Origin: Orrella dioscoreae
Lineage (GTDB): Bacteria; Pseudomonadota; Gammaproteobacteria; Burkholderiales; Burkholderiaceae_B
NCBI RefSeq assembly: GCF_900089455.2
Contig: NZ_LT907988.1
Location: 3,534,001-3,598,000 of the forward strand
Length of the DNA: 64,000 nt
Direction: 5' to 3'
Below are positions 9,566-19,289 of this stretch, one piece after another; the stretch's first letter is position 1, and each line of letters starts with the position of its first letter. The notes beneath the pieces are model-generated. The model worked only from the letters and a program-made list of their open reading frames with translations, searched no databases and was not told the origin of the DNA. Both the position numbers and the translations under genes were made by a program.

Positions 9566-9694
9566 TTACACGCGCTTGATCTTTTCCAGCATCTTGAAAA
9601 CGCCCTTGGGCGAGTTCGCGAAGAGACGCTTGAAAGCCTTGCCCAGGCAGCGGCGTTCGAGGGTGTTACGGCGCACGCGCTTACGTTCGGCCAT
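9566..9694 (-). CDS. small highly basic protein, 42 residues
   Basis: Starts at ATG 9694 (MAERKRVRRNTLERR) and ends KMLEKIKRV. About a third of the residues are Arg/Lys, so it may contact RNA, DNA or ribosomes. The start is well supported: GGAG stands 6 bases upstream. A plausible promoter (TTGGGC, 18 bases, TAGAAT) lies about 130 bases upstream and a clear terminator about 45 bases downstream, so it is a stand-alone transcription unit. I do not recognise the family; it is not ribosomal protein L34, L36 or S21 by its sequence. Confidence 0.65.
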   Translation of the reverse strand: MAERKRVRRNTLERRCLGKAFKRLFANSPKGVFKMLEKIKRV

Positions 9695-9825
9695 GTCGGA
9701 CTCCAGAATCAGGTGAGAAGAGAAAGGGAGCTTGGCAGACCCGAGCGTCCGGCGCAGGCATGACCCGCGCTGACGAACGCCATACAAAGGACGCGTACAG
9801 CCAAGAAAAATTGCAATAACCCGGC

Positions 9826-9855
9826 ATTCTACCCCGGATCAGCGGGCTTGCCCAA
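9826..9855 (-). promoter_or_regulatory. candidate promoter for the small basic gene, with long leader
   Basis: Reverse-strand -35 TTGGGC (9855-9850) and -10 TAGAAT (9831-9826) with an 18-base spacer. Transcription would start near 9819, leaving a leader of about 125 bases before the ATG at 9694, long for a 42-residue gene. Confidence 0.5.
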
Positions 9856-9937
9856 ATGTCTTCGCGCCGACCGGGCAATGGCGTCGCGGCCAGCCGACAC
9901 AAATACGCGACAAAACACGGTCACGCGCCAGGAGATA

Positions 9938-9957
9938 TACTGGATATCCAGACAGTT
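9938..9957 (+). promoter_or_regulatory. LexA-like SOS box upstream of the double UvrA gene
   Basis: The site reads TACTGGATATCCAGACAGTT. It fits the proteobacterial LexA consensus CTGT-N8-ACAG with one mismatch (CTGG) and keeps the flanking TA. It ends 45 bases before the uvrA-like ATG, a usual place for an SOS operator. The core CTGGATATCCAG is also a perfect 12-base palindrome. Confidence 0.6.
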
Positions 9958-10002
9958 TACGGTCCCCCAGCAGGCTGCCCCGCCTCCACGCTACGATAGG
10001 CC

Positions 10003-13000
10003 ATGACCTCCGACATCCGCATCACTGGCGCCCGCCAGAACAATCTCAAGAACCTCGACCTGACCCTGCGCACCAACGAACTGACGGTGATCACGGGCGT
10101 GTCCGGTTCCGGGAAAAGCTCCCTCGCCTTCGACACGCTGTACGCGGAGGGCCAGCGCCGCTACGTCGAGACCTTCTCTCCGTATGCGCGCCAGTTCCTC
10201 GACCGCATGGACAAGCCCCAGGTGGACCGCATCGAGGGCATCCTGCCGGCCATCGCCATCGACCAGACCAACCCCGTGCGCAGCTCGCGCAGCACGGTCG
10301 GCACGATGACCGAACTGAACGATCACCTGAAGCTGCTCTTCGCGCGCGCCGGCAGGCTGTATTGCCGCTGCTGCGGCAAGCGCGTGCAGCGCGAGACGCC
10401 CGACACCATCCGGGCCTCCATCGCCGAGCGCGCCGCGCAGGCGGGCGACCCGCGCCTGGTCATCACCTTCGCGGTGGGCGTGCCCGCCAACTTCACCGAA
10501 GAGGAAGTGCGCGGCTTCCTGGAAGCGCAGGGCTACACCCGCGTGCACAGCGAGGAAGCCGGCGCGCCGCAACGCTCTCAGGCGCCCGCCGGCGCCAAGG
10601 CCAAGGCCCGCAAGGGCAAGGCCGCCGCCGCCGGCAGCGAGGAACGCCGCACGCTGAACGTGGTGCAGGACCGCTTCCGCTACGGCAGCGCCGAACCCGA
10701 GCGCGTCATGGAAGCGCTGGACGCCGCGCTGAAGGTCGGCGCGGGCCACGTCGCCGTGCGCGTGCTGGACGACGAGGGCCAGGACGCCTCCGTCTGGCGC
10801 TACAGCAACCGCCTGCACTGCGCCGACTGCAACATCGACTACACCGACCCGCTGCCCAGCACCTTCTCGTTCAACTCGCCGCTGGGCGCCTGCGAAAGCT
10901 GCCGCGGCTTCGGCCGCGTGATCGGCATCGATTTCGGCCTGGTCGTCCCGGACGAGAACAAGACGCTGCGCGAAGGCGCGGTGAAACCGTGGCAGACCGC
11001 CAGCTACAAGGAATGCCAGGACGACCTGCAGAAGTACGCCCCCGCCGCGGGCGTGCGGCTGGGCGTGCCCTGGAAGGAATTGCGCGATGACGAGCGCCAC
11101 TGGGTCCTGCACGGCGCGGCCGACTTCAAGGGCGGCAGCCAGGCCTGGAAGACGCAGTGGTACGGCGTGGCGCGTTTCTTCGCCTGGCTGGAAACCAAGG
11201 CCTACAAGATGCACGTGCGCGTGCTGCTGTCGAAGTACCGCAGCTACACGCCCTGCCCCGTCTGCCGCGGCTCGCGGCTGAAGGCCGATGCCTTGCTGTG
11301 GCGCGTGGGCGAGGTGGCCGACGCGGAAGCGGTCTTGCCAAGAGACGACGGCAAATACCGCCGCTTCAAGCCGGTACACGCCGACTGGAGCGACGACCTG
11401 CTCTACAGCCTGCCCGGCCTGTCCATCCACGACGTGATGCTGCTGCCCATCGAACGGGTGCGGCGCTACTTCGACCACCTGCGCTTCGAGGGCGTGCTGG
11501 ACGCGGCCTCCGACCTGTTGCTGACCGAGGTCCGCGCGCGCCTGAGGTTCCTGTGCGATGTCGGCCTGGGCTACCTGACGCTGGACCGCCAGAGCCGCAC
11601 GCTGTCTGGCGGCGAGGTGCAGCGCATCAACCTGACCACGGCGCTGGGCACCTCGCTGGTGAACACGCTGTTCGTGCTGGACGAACCCTCCATCGGCCTG
11701 CATCCGCGCGACATGCACCGCATCGTGCAGGTCATGCACCGGCTGCGTGACGCCGGCAACACGCTGGTCGTGGTCGAACACGATCCGCAGGTCATGGTGG
11801 CCGCCAACCGCATCATCGACATCGGCCCCGGACCGGGCGAGCGCGGCGGGCAGATCGTCTTCGACGGCACGCCCGACGCCATGCGGCGCGCGCCCACGCT
11901 CACGGGCGACTACCTGGGCGCGCGCCGCCGCGTGGAAGCCCCGCGCCCCATGCCGGTGGCCGACAACACGCCGCGCCTGATCCTGGAAGGCGCGCGTGCG
12001 CACAACCTGAAGAACGTCACGCTGGAACTGCCGCTGGGCCGCCTGGTCTGCATCACCGGCGTCTCCGGCTCGGGCAAGTCCACCCTGGTGCAGGACGTGC
12101 TGTATCCCGCGCTGCTCAAGCGCCAGGGCAAGCCCACCGACGCACCCGGCGAACACGACCGCCTGCTGGGCGCGGAACAGATCGCCGAGGTCGTGCTGGT
12201 CGACCAGGCGCCCATCGGCAAGACGGCGCGCTCGAACCCGGCCAGCTACGTCGGCGCCTTCGAGGCCATCCGCAAGCTGTTCGCGCAGGCACCGCTGTCG
12301 CGCGAGCGCAGCTACACGGCAGGCACCTTCAGCTTCAATAGCGGCGACGGCCGCTGCCCCACCTGCGGCGGCACGGGCTTCGAGCACGTGGAGATGCAAT
12401 TCCTGTCGGACGTCTACCTGCGCTGCCCCGACTGCGACGGCAAGCGTTTCCGCCCCGAAGTGCGCGAGGTCCGGGTCGAGCACCTGGGCCGCAGCGCGTC
12501 CATCGACGAAGTGCTGGCCATGACCGTCAGCGAGGCGCTGGAATTCTTCAAGGGCCTGCGTGATGTCCAGACGGGCCTGGCGCCGCTGGCCGACGTCGGC
12601 CTGGAATACGTGCAGCTGGGCCAGCCCGTGCCGACGCTGTCGGGCGGCGAGGCCCAGCGCCTGAAGCTGGCGGGCCACCTGGCCGAGGCCTCGCGCAGCG
12701 GCATCCCCGGGAGCAAGCTGGCGAAGAAGGGCAGCCTGTTCCTCTTCGACGAACCCACCACCGGCCTGCACTTCGACGACGTGGCGCGCCTGATGCGCGC
12801 CTTCCGCAAGCTGCTGGCCGCCGGCCACACGCTGCTGGTCATCGAGCACAACCTGGACGTGATCCGTGCGGCCGACTGGCTGGTCGACCTGGGCCCCGAA
12901 GGCGGCGACGCGGGCGGCGAACTGGTGGGCGCAGGCACGCCGCAGGCGCTGATGGACAATCCGCGTTCGCACACCGGCGCGGCGCTGCGCGAATACGAAG

Positions 13001-15735
13001 GCGACATCCTGCCCGTCGATGCCGCGCCCGTGCTGGAAGAAGCGCCGGTGGCCTATGCCTCGGCGCAGGAGGCCGAACTGGCCGCCACGGCGCAGCGCGC
13101 CCAGACCGCGCACGCCATCGAGATCCACAACGCGCGCGAGCACAACCTGAAGAACATCAGCGTGGAGATCCCGCGCGAGAAGTTCACCGTCATCACCGGC
13201 GTGTCGGGTTCGGGCAAGTCGACCCTGGCCTTCGACATCCTGTTCAACGAAGGGCAGCGCCGTTACCTGGAATCGCTCAACGCCTATGCGCGCGCCATCG
13301 TGCAGCCCGCCGGCAAGCCCGACGTGGACGCGATCTTCGGCATTCCCCCCACCGTGGCCATCGCCCAGCGCACCAGCCGCGGCGGCCTGAAGTCCACGGT
13401 CGCCACGATGACCGAGATCCATCACTTCCTGCGCCTGCTGTACGTGAAGCTGGGCACGCAATACTCGCCCGACTACAACGTGCCGGTGGAGTCGCAGACG
13501 CCGGACCAGATCGTGGCGCGCATCCTGCGCGAGCACAGCGGCAGCCACATCGGCCTGCTCTCGCCGCTGGTCACCGCGCGCAAGGGCTTCTACACCGACC
13601 TGGCCAAATGGGCCGGCAGCAAGGGCCACTCGCACCTGCGCGTGGACGGCGTCTTCACGCCGGTCGCGCCCTGGCCCCGCCTGGACCGCTACAAGGAACA
13701 CACCATCGAACTGCCGGTGGCCGACCTGGTGGTGGACCCCGCCAACGAGTCCGGCCTGCGCGATGCCGTGCGGCGCGCGCTGGAACACGGCCAGGGCGCG
13801 CTGTCCATCGTCTGGCCGCTGGACCGCCTGAAGGCAGATCCGGCTGCCACGCTGGAGCAGCTGCATTTCTCCACCAAGCGCACCTGCCCGATCAGCGGCG
13901 TCAGCTTCCCCGAGCTGGATCCGCGCATGTTCTCGTACAACTCCAAGCACGGCTGGTGCCCGACCTGCTACGGCACGGGCCTGGTCATGTCCGGCTTCGA
14001 CGAGGAACAGAGCGGTGAAGAGTCGTCGTGGGCCGACACGGCCACGGGCGAGGCCCAGGTCTGCCCCAGTTGCCACGGCAAGCGCCTGAACCGCGTCGCG
14101 CTGGCCGTGCGCTGGCGCGAGCGCTCCATCGCCGACCTGGCCGCCATGTCGGTCGACGAAGCGCACACCTTCTTCACCGGCCTGGTGGCACGCGGCCGCG
14201 AAGCGGAAATCGCGCGCGACATCCTCGCCGAGATCCGCAGCCGCCTGAACTTCATGAAGGAAGTCGGCCTGAACTACCTGGCGCTGGACCGCGCGGCCCC
14301 CACGCTGTCGGGCGGCGAGGCGCAACGCATCCGCCTGGCCGCGCAGCTGGGCTCGAACATGCAGGGCGTGTGCTACGTGCTGGACGAGCCCACCATCGGC
14401 CTGCATCCGCGCGACAACCGCATCCTGCTGGACGCCCTCGGCAAGCTGGAAGGCAACGGCAATACGCTGGTGGTGGTGGAGCACGACGACGACACGATCC
14501 GGCGCGCGGCCCACGTCATCGACATCGGCCCCGGCGCCGGCGTGCGGGGCGGCACGGTCGTGGCGCAAGGCACGGTCGATGAATTGATGCAGCACCCGGA
14601 CTCCATCACCGGCCGCTACCTGGCCCAGCCGCTGCGCCATCCGGTACAGCCGCGCCGCGCCATCACGGACGACACAGGCTTCATCACGGTGCGCGGCGCC
14701 GCGCTGCACAACCTGCGCAAGGTCGACGCCCGCCTCCCGCTGGGCCGCCTGACCGTCGTCACCGGCGTGTCGGGTTCCGGCAAGTCCACGCTGGCGCGCG
14801 AGGTCATGCTGGACAACCTGATGGCGGCGGTTTCGCAGGGCAAGGCGCCCGCGTGGCGCGGCTGCGAGGGCATGGACGGCTGGCAGGCCATCGACCGAGT
14901 GCTGGAAGTGGACCAGACCCCCATCGGCAAGACGCCGCGCTCGTGCCCGGCCACCTACATCGGCTTCTGGGACGACGTGCGCAAGCAATTCGCCGACACC
15001 CGCGAAGCCCGCATGCGCGGCTGGACGGCGGCGCGCTTCTCCTTCAACACCGGCGATGGCCGCTGCCCGATCTGCGAAGGCCAGGGCATGCGCACCATCG
15101 AGATGAGCTTCCTGCCCGACGTGAAGGTGCCGTGCGACGCCTGCAACGGCGCGCGCTTCAACCCCGACACGCTCAGCGTGCAGATGCGCGGCAAGAACGC
15201 CGGTGAAGTGCTGTCCATGGAAGTGGATGACGCCATCGGCTATTTCGCCGCGCACCCGCGCATCCAGCGCCCGCTGCAGCTGATGCAGGACGTGGGCCTG
15301 GGCTACCTGACGCTGGGCCAGCCCTCGCCGACGCTGTCAGGCGGCGAGGCGCAACGCATCAAGCTGGTCACCGAGCTCGCCAAGGCGCGCATGACCGAAG
15401 GCGTCGTCACCACGGGACGCGCCTCGCGCCTGCCGCACACGCTCTATGTGCTGGACGAACCCACCGTCGGCCTGTCGATGGCCGACGTGGAGAAGCTCAT
15501 CCGCGTGCTGCACCGCCTGGTCGAGGCCGGCAACACGGTCGTGGTCATCGAACACAACCTGGACGTGATCGCCGAAGCCGACTGGCTGCTGGACCTGGGC
15601 CCCGAAGGCGGCACGGGCGGCGGACGCCTGGTGGCCGAAGGCACGCCGGAGACGGTCATGGCCGAGCATGCCGACTCGCACACCGGCACGGTGCTGCGCG
15701 AGTTCATGGCACAGACATCCGGTTCCCCCGCATGA
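10003..15735 (+). CDS. double-length UvrA-family ATPase (two UvrA halves fused)
   Basis: 1910 residues, about twice E. coli UvrA (940). UvrA recognises DNA damage and loads UvrB in nucleotide excision repair. Here two complete UvrA-like units lie in tandem. Walker A motifs (GVSGSGKS) are at about residues 32, 686, 1067 and 1589; ABC signatures (LSGGE) at about 534, 880, 1436 and 1779; Walker B ends in [24 protein letters not shown] and DEPTVGLS. Zinc modules are present in both halves (for example CADC/CESC and [16 protein letters not shown] in half one). In half two the first module reads CPIS (1295-1298) then CPTC (1319-1322), so one usual Cys ligand is Ser. A low-complexity Ala/Lys linker sits near residues 190-215. 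A LexA-like box precedes it. Long fused UvrA homologues are known from proteobacteria and are distinct from housekeeping uvrA; whether this one works in repair or in drug/DNA-adduct tolerance is not shown. Confidence 0.9.
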   Translation: MTSDIRITGARQNNLKNLDLTLRTNELTVITGVSGSGKSSLAFDTLYAEGQRRYVETFSPYARQFLDRMDKPQVDRIEGILPAIAIDQTNPVRSSRSTVGTMTELNDHLKLLFARAGRLYCRCCGKRVQRETPDTIRASIAERAAQAGDPRLVITFAVGVPANFTEEEVRGFLEAQGYTRVHSEEAGAPQRSQAPAGAKAKARKGKAAAAGSEERRTLNVVQDRFRYGSAEPERVMEALDAALKVGAGHVAVRVLDDEGQDASVWRYSNRLHCADCNIDYTDPLPSTFSFNSPLGACESCRGFGRVIGIDFGLVVPDENKTLREGAVKPWQTASYKECQDDLQKYAPAAGVRLGVPWKELRDDERHWVLHGAADFKGGSQAWKTQWYGVARFFAWLETKAYKMHVRVLLSKYRSYTPCPVCRGSRLKADALLWRVGEVADAEAVLPRDDGKYRRFKPVHADWSDDLLYSLPGLSIHDVMLLPIERVRRYFDHLRFEGVLDAASDLLLTEVRARLRFLCDVGLGYLTLDRQSRTLSGGEVQRINLTTALGTSLVNTLFVLDEPSIGLHPRDMHRIVQVMHRLRDAGNTLVVVEHDPQVMVAANRIIDIGPGPGERGGQIVFDGTPDAMRRAPTLTGDYLGARRRVEAPRPMPVADNTPRLILEGARAHNLKNVTLELPLGRLVCITGVSGSGKSTLVQDVLYPALLKRQGKPTDAPGEHDRLLGAEQIAEVVLVDQAPIGKTARSNPASYVGAFEAIRKLFAQAPLSRERSYTAGTFSFNSGDGRCPTCGGTGFEHVEMQFLSDVYLRCPDCDGKRFRPEVREVRVEHLGRSASIDEVLAMTVSEALEFFKGLRDVQTGLAPLADVGLEYVQLGQPVPTLSGGEAQRLKLAGHLAEASRSGIPGSKLAKKGSLFLFDEPTTGLHFDDVARLMRAFRKLLAAGHTLLVIEHNLDVIRAADWLVDLGPEGGDAGGELVGAGTPQALMDNPRSHTGAALREYEGDILPVDAAPVLEEAPVAYASAQEAELAATAQRAQTAHAIEIHNAREHNLKNISVEIPREKFTVITGVSGSGKSTLAFDILFNEGQRRYLESLNAYARAIVQPAGKPDVDAIFGIPPTVAIAQRTSRGGLKSTVATMTEIHHFLRLLYVKLGTQYSPDYNVPVESQTPDQIVARILREHSGSHIGLLSPLVTARKGFYTDLAKWAGSKGHSHLRVDGVFTPVAPWPRLDRYKEHTIELPVADLVVDPANESGLRDAVRRALEHGQGALSIVWPLDRLKADPAATLEQLHFSTKRTCPISGVSFPELDPRMFSYNSKHGWCPTCYGTGLVMSGFDEEQSGEESSWADTATGEAQVCPSCHGKRLNRVALAVRWRERSIADLAAMSVDEAHTFFTGLVARGREAEIARDILAEIRSRLNFMKEVGLNYLALDRAAPTLSGGEAQRIRLAAQLGSNMQGVCYVLDEPTIGLHPRDNRILLDALGKLEGNGNTLVVVEHDDDTIRRAAHVIDIGPGAGVRGGTVVAQGTVDELMQHPDSITGRYLAQPLRHPVQPRRAITDDTGFITVRGAALHNLRKVDARLPLGRLTVVTGVSGSGKSTLAREVMLDNLMAAVSQGKAPAWRGCEGMDGWQAIDRVLEVDQTPIGKTPRSCPATYIGFWDDVRKQFADTREARMRGWTAARFSFNTGDGRCPICEGQGMRTIEMSFLPDVKVPCDACNGARFNPDTLSVQMRGKNAGEVLSMEVDDAIGYFAAHPRIQRPLQLMQDVGLGYLTLGQPSPTLSGGEAQRIKLVTELAKARMTEGVVTTGRASRLPHTLYVLDEPTVGLSMADVEKLIRVLHRLVEAGNTVVVIEHNLDVIAEADWLLDLGPEGGTGGGRLVAEGTPETVMAEHADSHTGTVLREFMAQTSGSPA

Positions 15736-15772
15736 TGCGCGGCGTCTCGCATCGCCCTCGAAAGGCTGGCGC

Positions 15773-16945
15773 GTGAGCATCAGCCGATTCGAAGACCGCC
15801 TGGCCGGGCGGGCAATCGTGCTGGCCGGCCTGCGCGAACGCATCACGGCATGCGCGCCGCAAGACGTGGCCGGCGCGCTCGCGCGCATCGGCGCCGCGCA
15901 GCGCGCCGGCCACTGGGTGGCCTTGCTGCTGGACTATGAGCTGGGTGAATGGCTTGAACCGGGCGTCATGTTGCCCGGTGGCGCGCATGCGCCCGGCAGC
16001 ACGCCCGCGCCGGGCCCTTCGCATGCCGCCGCGGACACCCCGCGCCTGACGGCCCTCGTCTATGAACGGATGGACGAGGAAGCCCCGTGGACACCCTCGG
16101 CCACCGAAGCCGGCGACGGCCCGCAAGCCCCTGCCGTGCAAGCCGTGCAGCCCCGCATCGGCGCAGCACGCTATTGCGACAAGGTGCGCCGCATCCGTGA
16201 ATGGATCGCCCAAGGCGAGGTCTACCAGATCAACTACACGCATGCCGCCGACGTCAGCACGCAAGGCGCGCCGGACGCGTTGTACCGGCGGCTCGCCGCC
16301 CGCCACCCCAGCGCGCACGCCGCCTATGTCGAGGACGAGGGCCGCACCGTGCTGTCCTTCTCGCCCGAGCTGTTCCTGCAACGCGAGGGCGGCACGCTGA
16401 CGACGCGCCCGATGAAAGGCACCGCGCCACGGCTGCCCGACCTCGCGGCCGACCAGGCCAGCGGCCAGGCGCTGCTGGCCAGCGAGAAGAACCGCGCCGA
16501 GAACCTGATGATCGTGGACCTGCTGCGCAACGACCTGGGCCGCGTGGCGCGTCCCGGCTCGGTGCGCGTAGAGGCGCTCTTCACGCTGGAGCGCTACCCC
16601 TCGGTCTGGACCCTGACCTCGACGGTCCGCGCCGACGCCCCCGACGCCAGCCTGGGCGACATCCTGCGCGCGCTGTTTCCCTGCGGCTCGGTGACCGGCG
16701 CGCCCAAGATCGCGGCCATGCGGCGCATCCGCGAACTGGAAGACGGTCCGCGCGGCCTGTACTGCGGCAGCATCGGCTGGCTGGCGCCCAACGGCGATTT
16801 TTCCTTGAACGTGGCGATCCGCACCCTGGTGCTGGACGCGGCCACGCAAGGCGTCTATCACGCGGGCGGCGGCATCGTGGCCGACTCCGATCCCGCTCAG
16901 GAATGGGAGGAATGCGAATGGAAGTCCCGCGTACTGACGCGCTGA
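15773..16945 (+). CDS. pabB: aminodeoxychorismate synthase component I (PabB)
   Basis: Chorismate-binding enzyme of folate (p-aminobenzoate) synthesis, 390 residues from a GTG at 15773 with AAAGG 7 bases upstream. The chorismate domain is clear: YQINYTHAADV, RPMKGTAPR, LASEKNRAENLMIVDLLRND, then VRADAPDASLGDIL and GSVTGAPKIAAM. The C-terminal AGGGIVADSDPAQEWEEC is typical of PabB and anthranilate synthase I; the overlapping aminotransferase gene favours PabB. It starts 38 bases after the UvrA-like gene and overlaps the next gene by 28 bases. The frame is open further upstream (ATG at 15668), but that part overlaps uvrA and lacks family similarity. Confidence 0.85.
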   Translation: MSISRFEDRLAGRAIVLAGLRERITACAPQDVAGALARIGAAQRAGHWVALLLDYELGEWLEPGVMLPGGAHAPGSTPAPGPSHAAADTPRLTALVYERMDEEAPWTPSATEAGDGPQAPAVQAVQPRIGAARYCDKVRRIREWIAQGEVYQINYTHAADVSTQGAPDALYRRLAARHPSAHAAYVEDEGRTVLSFSPELFLQREGGTLTTRPMKGTAPRLPDLAADQASGQALLASEKNRAENLMIVDLLRNDLGRVARPGSVRVEALFTLERYPSVWTLTSTVRADAPDASLGDILRALFPCGSVTGAPKIAAMRRIRELEDGPRGLYCGSIGWLAPNGDFSLNVAIRTLVLDAATQGVYHAGGGIVADSDPAQEWEECEWKSRVLTR

Positions 16946-17613
16946 GCGCGCCGGCAGGCACCCAGCTGATCGAAACCCTGCGCGTGTCGCCGCAAGGCGC
17001 CCTGCCCCTGCTCAACGGCCACCTGGCCCGCCTGGCCCATTCGGCCCAGGCGCTGGGTTGGCCCTGCGACGTGGCGGCGATCCGCCAGACCCTGCTGAGC
17101 ACCGCCGCGCTGCTGCCGCGCGGCGAGACCGCCCACCGGATGCGCCTGCTGCTGGACGCGGCGGGCGAGATCTCGCTGGCGCATGCGGAACTGCCCCCCC
17201 TGGCGCGCCGACCATTGCTGACGCTGGCCAGCGAACAGCTGGATTCGCAGGAACACCTGCTGCGCCACAAGACCACGCACCGCCCCTGGTACACCCGCGC
17301 CACCACCTGGCTGGCCGAGCACCCCGACCACTTCGACGTGCTGTTCCTGAACGAGCGCAAGGAACTGTGCGAGGGCAGCCGGACAAACGTCTACCTCCTG
17401 CGTGAAGGCCGCTGGCTGACGCCGCCACTATCGTCTGGCGTCCTGCCAGGCGTGCAGCGGGCGGCGCTGCTGGCAAGAGGCGAAGCACGTGAAGCAGTGG
17501 TGACGCTGGATGACCTGGAGCAGGCGCAGGGGGTTCGGCTGTCGAATGCTCTCCGGGGGTGGTTCGAGGTGGAGCTGCGGCTGCCGGAGAGGGTTGCTGC
17601 TGAGGGTGGTTGA
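16918..17613 (+). CDS. pabC: class IV aminotransferase, probable aminodeoxychorismate lyase (PabC-like)
   Basis: 231 residues; a PLP enzyme of fold type IV that would convert aminodeoxychorismate to p-aminobenzoate. The likely PLP lysine is in LLRHKTTHRPWY, and LFLNERKELCEGSRTNVYL and SGVLPGVQRAALL are conserved family segments. The ATG at 16918 has GGAGG 7 bases upstream, inside the end of pabB, so the pair is translationally coupled. In many proteobacteria the two functions are one PabBC polypeptide; here they are split and overlapping. D-amino-acid or branched-chain aminotransferases share the fold, but context supports PabC. Confidence 0.75.
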   Translation: MEVPRTDALSAPAGTQLIETLRVSPQGALPLLNGHLARLAHSAQALGWPCDVAAIRQTLLSTAALLPRGETAHRMRLLLDAAGEISLAHAELPPLARRPLLTLASEQLDSQEHLLRHKTTHRPWYTRATTWLAEHPDHFDVLFLNERKELCEGSRTNVYLLREGRWLTPPLSSGVLPGVQRAALLARGEAREAVVTLDDLEQAQGVRLSNALRGWFEVELRLPERVAAEGG

Positions 17614-17645
17614 GGGGGCTGTGCTGTCGTGCGCGTGCTAGCACT

Positions 17646-17699
17646 GCTAGTACCGCTAGTACCGCTAGTACCGCCAGTACCGCCAGTACCGCCAGTACC
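17646..17699 (+). repeat. tandem 9-bp repeat, six units
   Basis: Three copies of GCTAGTACC followed by three of GCCAGTACC, without gaps. Shorter pieces of the same repeat appear in inverted orientation near 18361-18405. They lie just after the pabC-like stop and just beyond the tcdA stop on the other side, so they bracket the gene-free region. Confidence 0.9.
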
Positions 17700-17771
17700 G
17701 CTTCGTTGACGGCCGCCGAGGGTGGTCGTGCCGTCGGTCGCCTGCCGCGTGGTGGGGCGCCCACAGCGCCC
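17685..17771 (+). repeat. left arm of an 87-bp perfect inverted repeat
   Basis: This arm matches the reverse complement of 18292-18378 over its full 87 bases. It begins in the 9-bp tandem repeat and ends in GGGCGCCCACAGCGCCC. The two arms face each other across 520 bases containing no convincing gene. Confidence 0.9.
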
Positions 17772-17910
17772 CGCCCCCCGCAGAAGGCGCCCGCCGTCCC
17801 GCCCACCCTCGACGTCCTGCAGTGTTGTGTTCTGGACCTTGGGTAGCCACCTTGGTCCTGCTCGCATTCTTGCCGCCTGCTCGCTGCCTGCCCGAAGATC
17901 TTGGCTTGCC

Positions 17911-17947
17911 GCTGACCGGAGGGCGCCCACAGCGCCCACCGGTCAGC
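17911..17947. repeat. strong hairpin, GCTGACCGG arms
   Basis: Nested inverted repeat: outer arms GCTGACCGG / CCGGTCAGC (9 bp), an A-A mismatch, inner arms GGGCGC / GCGCCC, loop CCACA. The inner GGGCGCCCACAGCGCCC is the element found at the end of each 87-bp arm, so it occurs three times in the region. REP-like or transcript-end function is possible but unproven. Confidence 0.75.
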
Positions 17948-18291
17948 ATTCGGAAAAGCAATAGGGCAGCTGTTGGGAGAGTGGGGGCGAGAGGTGGAGG
18001 GGGGAGGCAGCGCGCTTCGGGCTACGGGCGCCGCTTGGCCGTGTTGCCTGCTTGGGGAGGCTGCTCCACCACCGACACGGAGCGGCCGAAGCCGCCAGGC
18101 TCGTCAGTAAGTCTCGACGCCTCTGCCCGCGCAAGACACCCGTCATTCAGTCACGCGGACGGAACAACGCCTCCAAGCAGACAACGCAGCCTGACGGGGG
18201 CCCCTGCCCGAAGTGCGATGCCCCCCACCTCCTCTCCCCTTCCCCCCTCTCTCAAAAGCTGCCCCTTTTGCTTTCCCGAATGCTGACCAAT

Positions 18292-18378
18292 GGGCGCTGT
18301 GGGCGCCCCACCACGCGGCAGGCGACCGACGGCACGACCACCCTCGGCGGCCGTCAACGAAGCGGTACTGGCGGTACT
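18292..18378 (-). repeat. right arm of the 87-bp perfect inverted repeat
   Basis: Reverse complement of 17685-17771, identical over 87 bases. It lies 30-115 bases beyond the tcdA stop. The sequence continues leftward with a degenerate copy of the GGTCAGCATTCGG element, so this arm looks like the simpler, unexpanded version of the repeat. Confidence 0.9.
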
Positions 18379-18407
18379 AGCGTGACTTAGCAGCGGTACT
18401 AGCACTG

Positions 18408-19250
18408 CTAGCGCTCCAAGACCGCCAACAAAGCCGCATTGGCAGCCGCCAACCCCATCGCAGCCGTCACCGTCACCACCGACCCATACCCGGCACAAGA
18501 CAATCCCTGCGGCGCAGAAACATCCTCCTCAACCCCAGCGGTCCAAGCGCTGGGCAGGATCGCCGGCTGCGCCAGCCAAAGCACCCGCACCTTCATGCGC
18601 GGAATCCGCGTGGCCTTGCCCGGGCCGGTGTCGGGCCGCGGGAAACCGTGCTGCTTGCGCAGGATGTTGCGCAGGCGCGCCAGCAAGGCATCGTGCGTGC
18701 TTTCCGACAGGTCGCCTTCGCGCAGCGCCAGCGTATCGGTCTTGCCGCCTGCCCCGCCACAGACCAGCAAGCGCTGGCCGCGCTTGCGGCACAGCAGGAT
18801 CATCGCGATCTTCGCCGCGGCCTGGTCGACGCAATCGATCACCATGTCCAGGTCAGCGGGCAACAGCGCGGCCACATTGTCCGGCGTCACGAAATCATCG
18901 ACGCGCGTCACCTGGCAGGCCGGATTGATGCTGGCGATGCGCGCGGCCAGGGCCTCGACCTTGGACTGCCCCATCGTCTCGGTCAGGGCATGCACCTGGC
19001 GGTTCACGTTGGACTCGGCGATGTGGTCCAGGTCGACCAGGGTCAGGTGTCCGATGCCGCTGCGCGCCAGCGCCTCGGCCGTCCACGAGCCCACGCCCCC
19101 CAGGCCCACCACCGCGACGCTAGCGGCCTGCAGGCGCGCGGGTGCGCCGGGGCCGTACAGACGGGAAAGACCGCCGAAGCGGCGGTCGAGGTCGGGCGCG
19201 TCATCCGCCTGGCAGGCGGGCGCGGCAAAGGAAGCAGGTTCGGCTGACAT
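18408..19250 (-). CDS. tcdA: tRNA threonylcarbamoyladenosine dehydratase (TcdA/CsdL)
   Basis: ThiF/E1-like adenylating enzyme of 280 residues that cyclises t6A37 of tRNAs to ct6A. The N-terminal RRFGGLSRLYG is the TcdA hallmark. The ATP-binding loop is VVGLGGVGSW (about 47-56), with VDLDHIAESNVNRQ following and DCVDQAAAK as the family metal/ATP region. Length matches E. coli TcdA (268). The C-terminal Ala-rich hydrophobic stretch (GSVVTVTAAMGLAAANAAL) fits the membrane-associated tail of the family. It converges with the pabB-pabC transcript. Confidence 0.9.
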   Translation of the reverse strand: MSAEPASFAAPACQADDAPDLDRRFGGLSRLYGPGAPARLQAASVAVVGLGGVGSWTAEALARSGIGHLTLVDLDHIAESNVNRQVHALTETMGQSKVEALAARIASINPACQVTRVDDFVTPDNVAALLPADLDMVIDCVDQAAAKIAMILLCRKRGQRLLVCGGAGGKTDTLALREGDLSESTHDALLARLRNILRKQHGFPRPDTGPGKATRIPRMKVRVLWLAQPAILPSAWTAGVEEDVSAPQGLSCAGYGSVVTVTAAMGLAAANAALLAVLER

Positions 19251-19289
19251 GGCGGCATTGTCCCATGCGGCGGGGCAATCCGCCCGTCA

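Larger units (their letters stand above)
17614..18407. other. gene-free intergenic region rich in repeats, between convergent pabC and tcdA
   Basis: About 790 bases with no gene I can support. Short frames here lack ribosome-binding sites, family resemblance and protein-like composition. The content is the 9-bp tandem repeat, the 87-bp inverted repeat, a strong hairpin at 17911-17947, and a second inverted match between about 17920-17975 and 18260-18308 (shared core GGTCAGCATTCGG then AAAGCA). No T-runs typical of Rho-independent terminators were seen. Confidence 0.7.

Noticed and set aside
9991-15255. Very long reverse-strand open frame (1754 codons)
   Set aside because: Antisense shadow of the double UvrA gene; high GC at third positions removes stops. 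Composition is His/Val/Ala-rich without domains.
17614-18407. Short frames of 60-150 codons in the repeat region
   Set aside because: They follow repeat phase, lack ribosome-binding sites and have no protein-like pattern.
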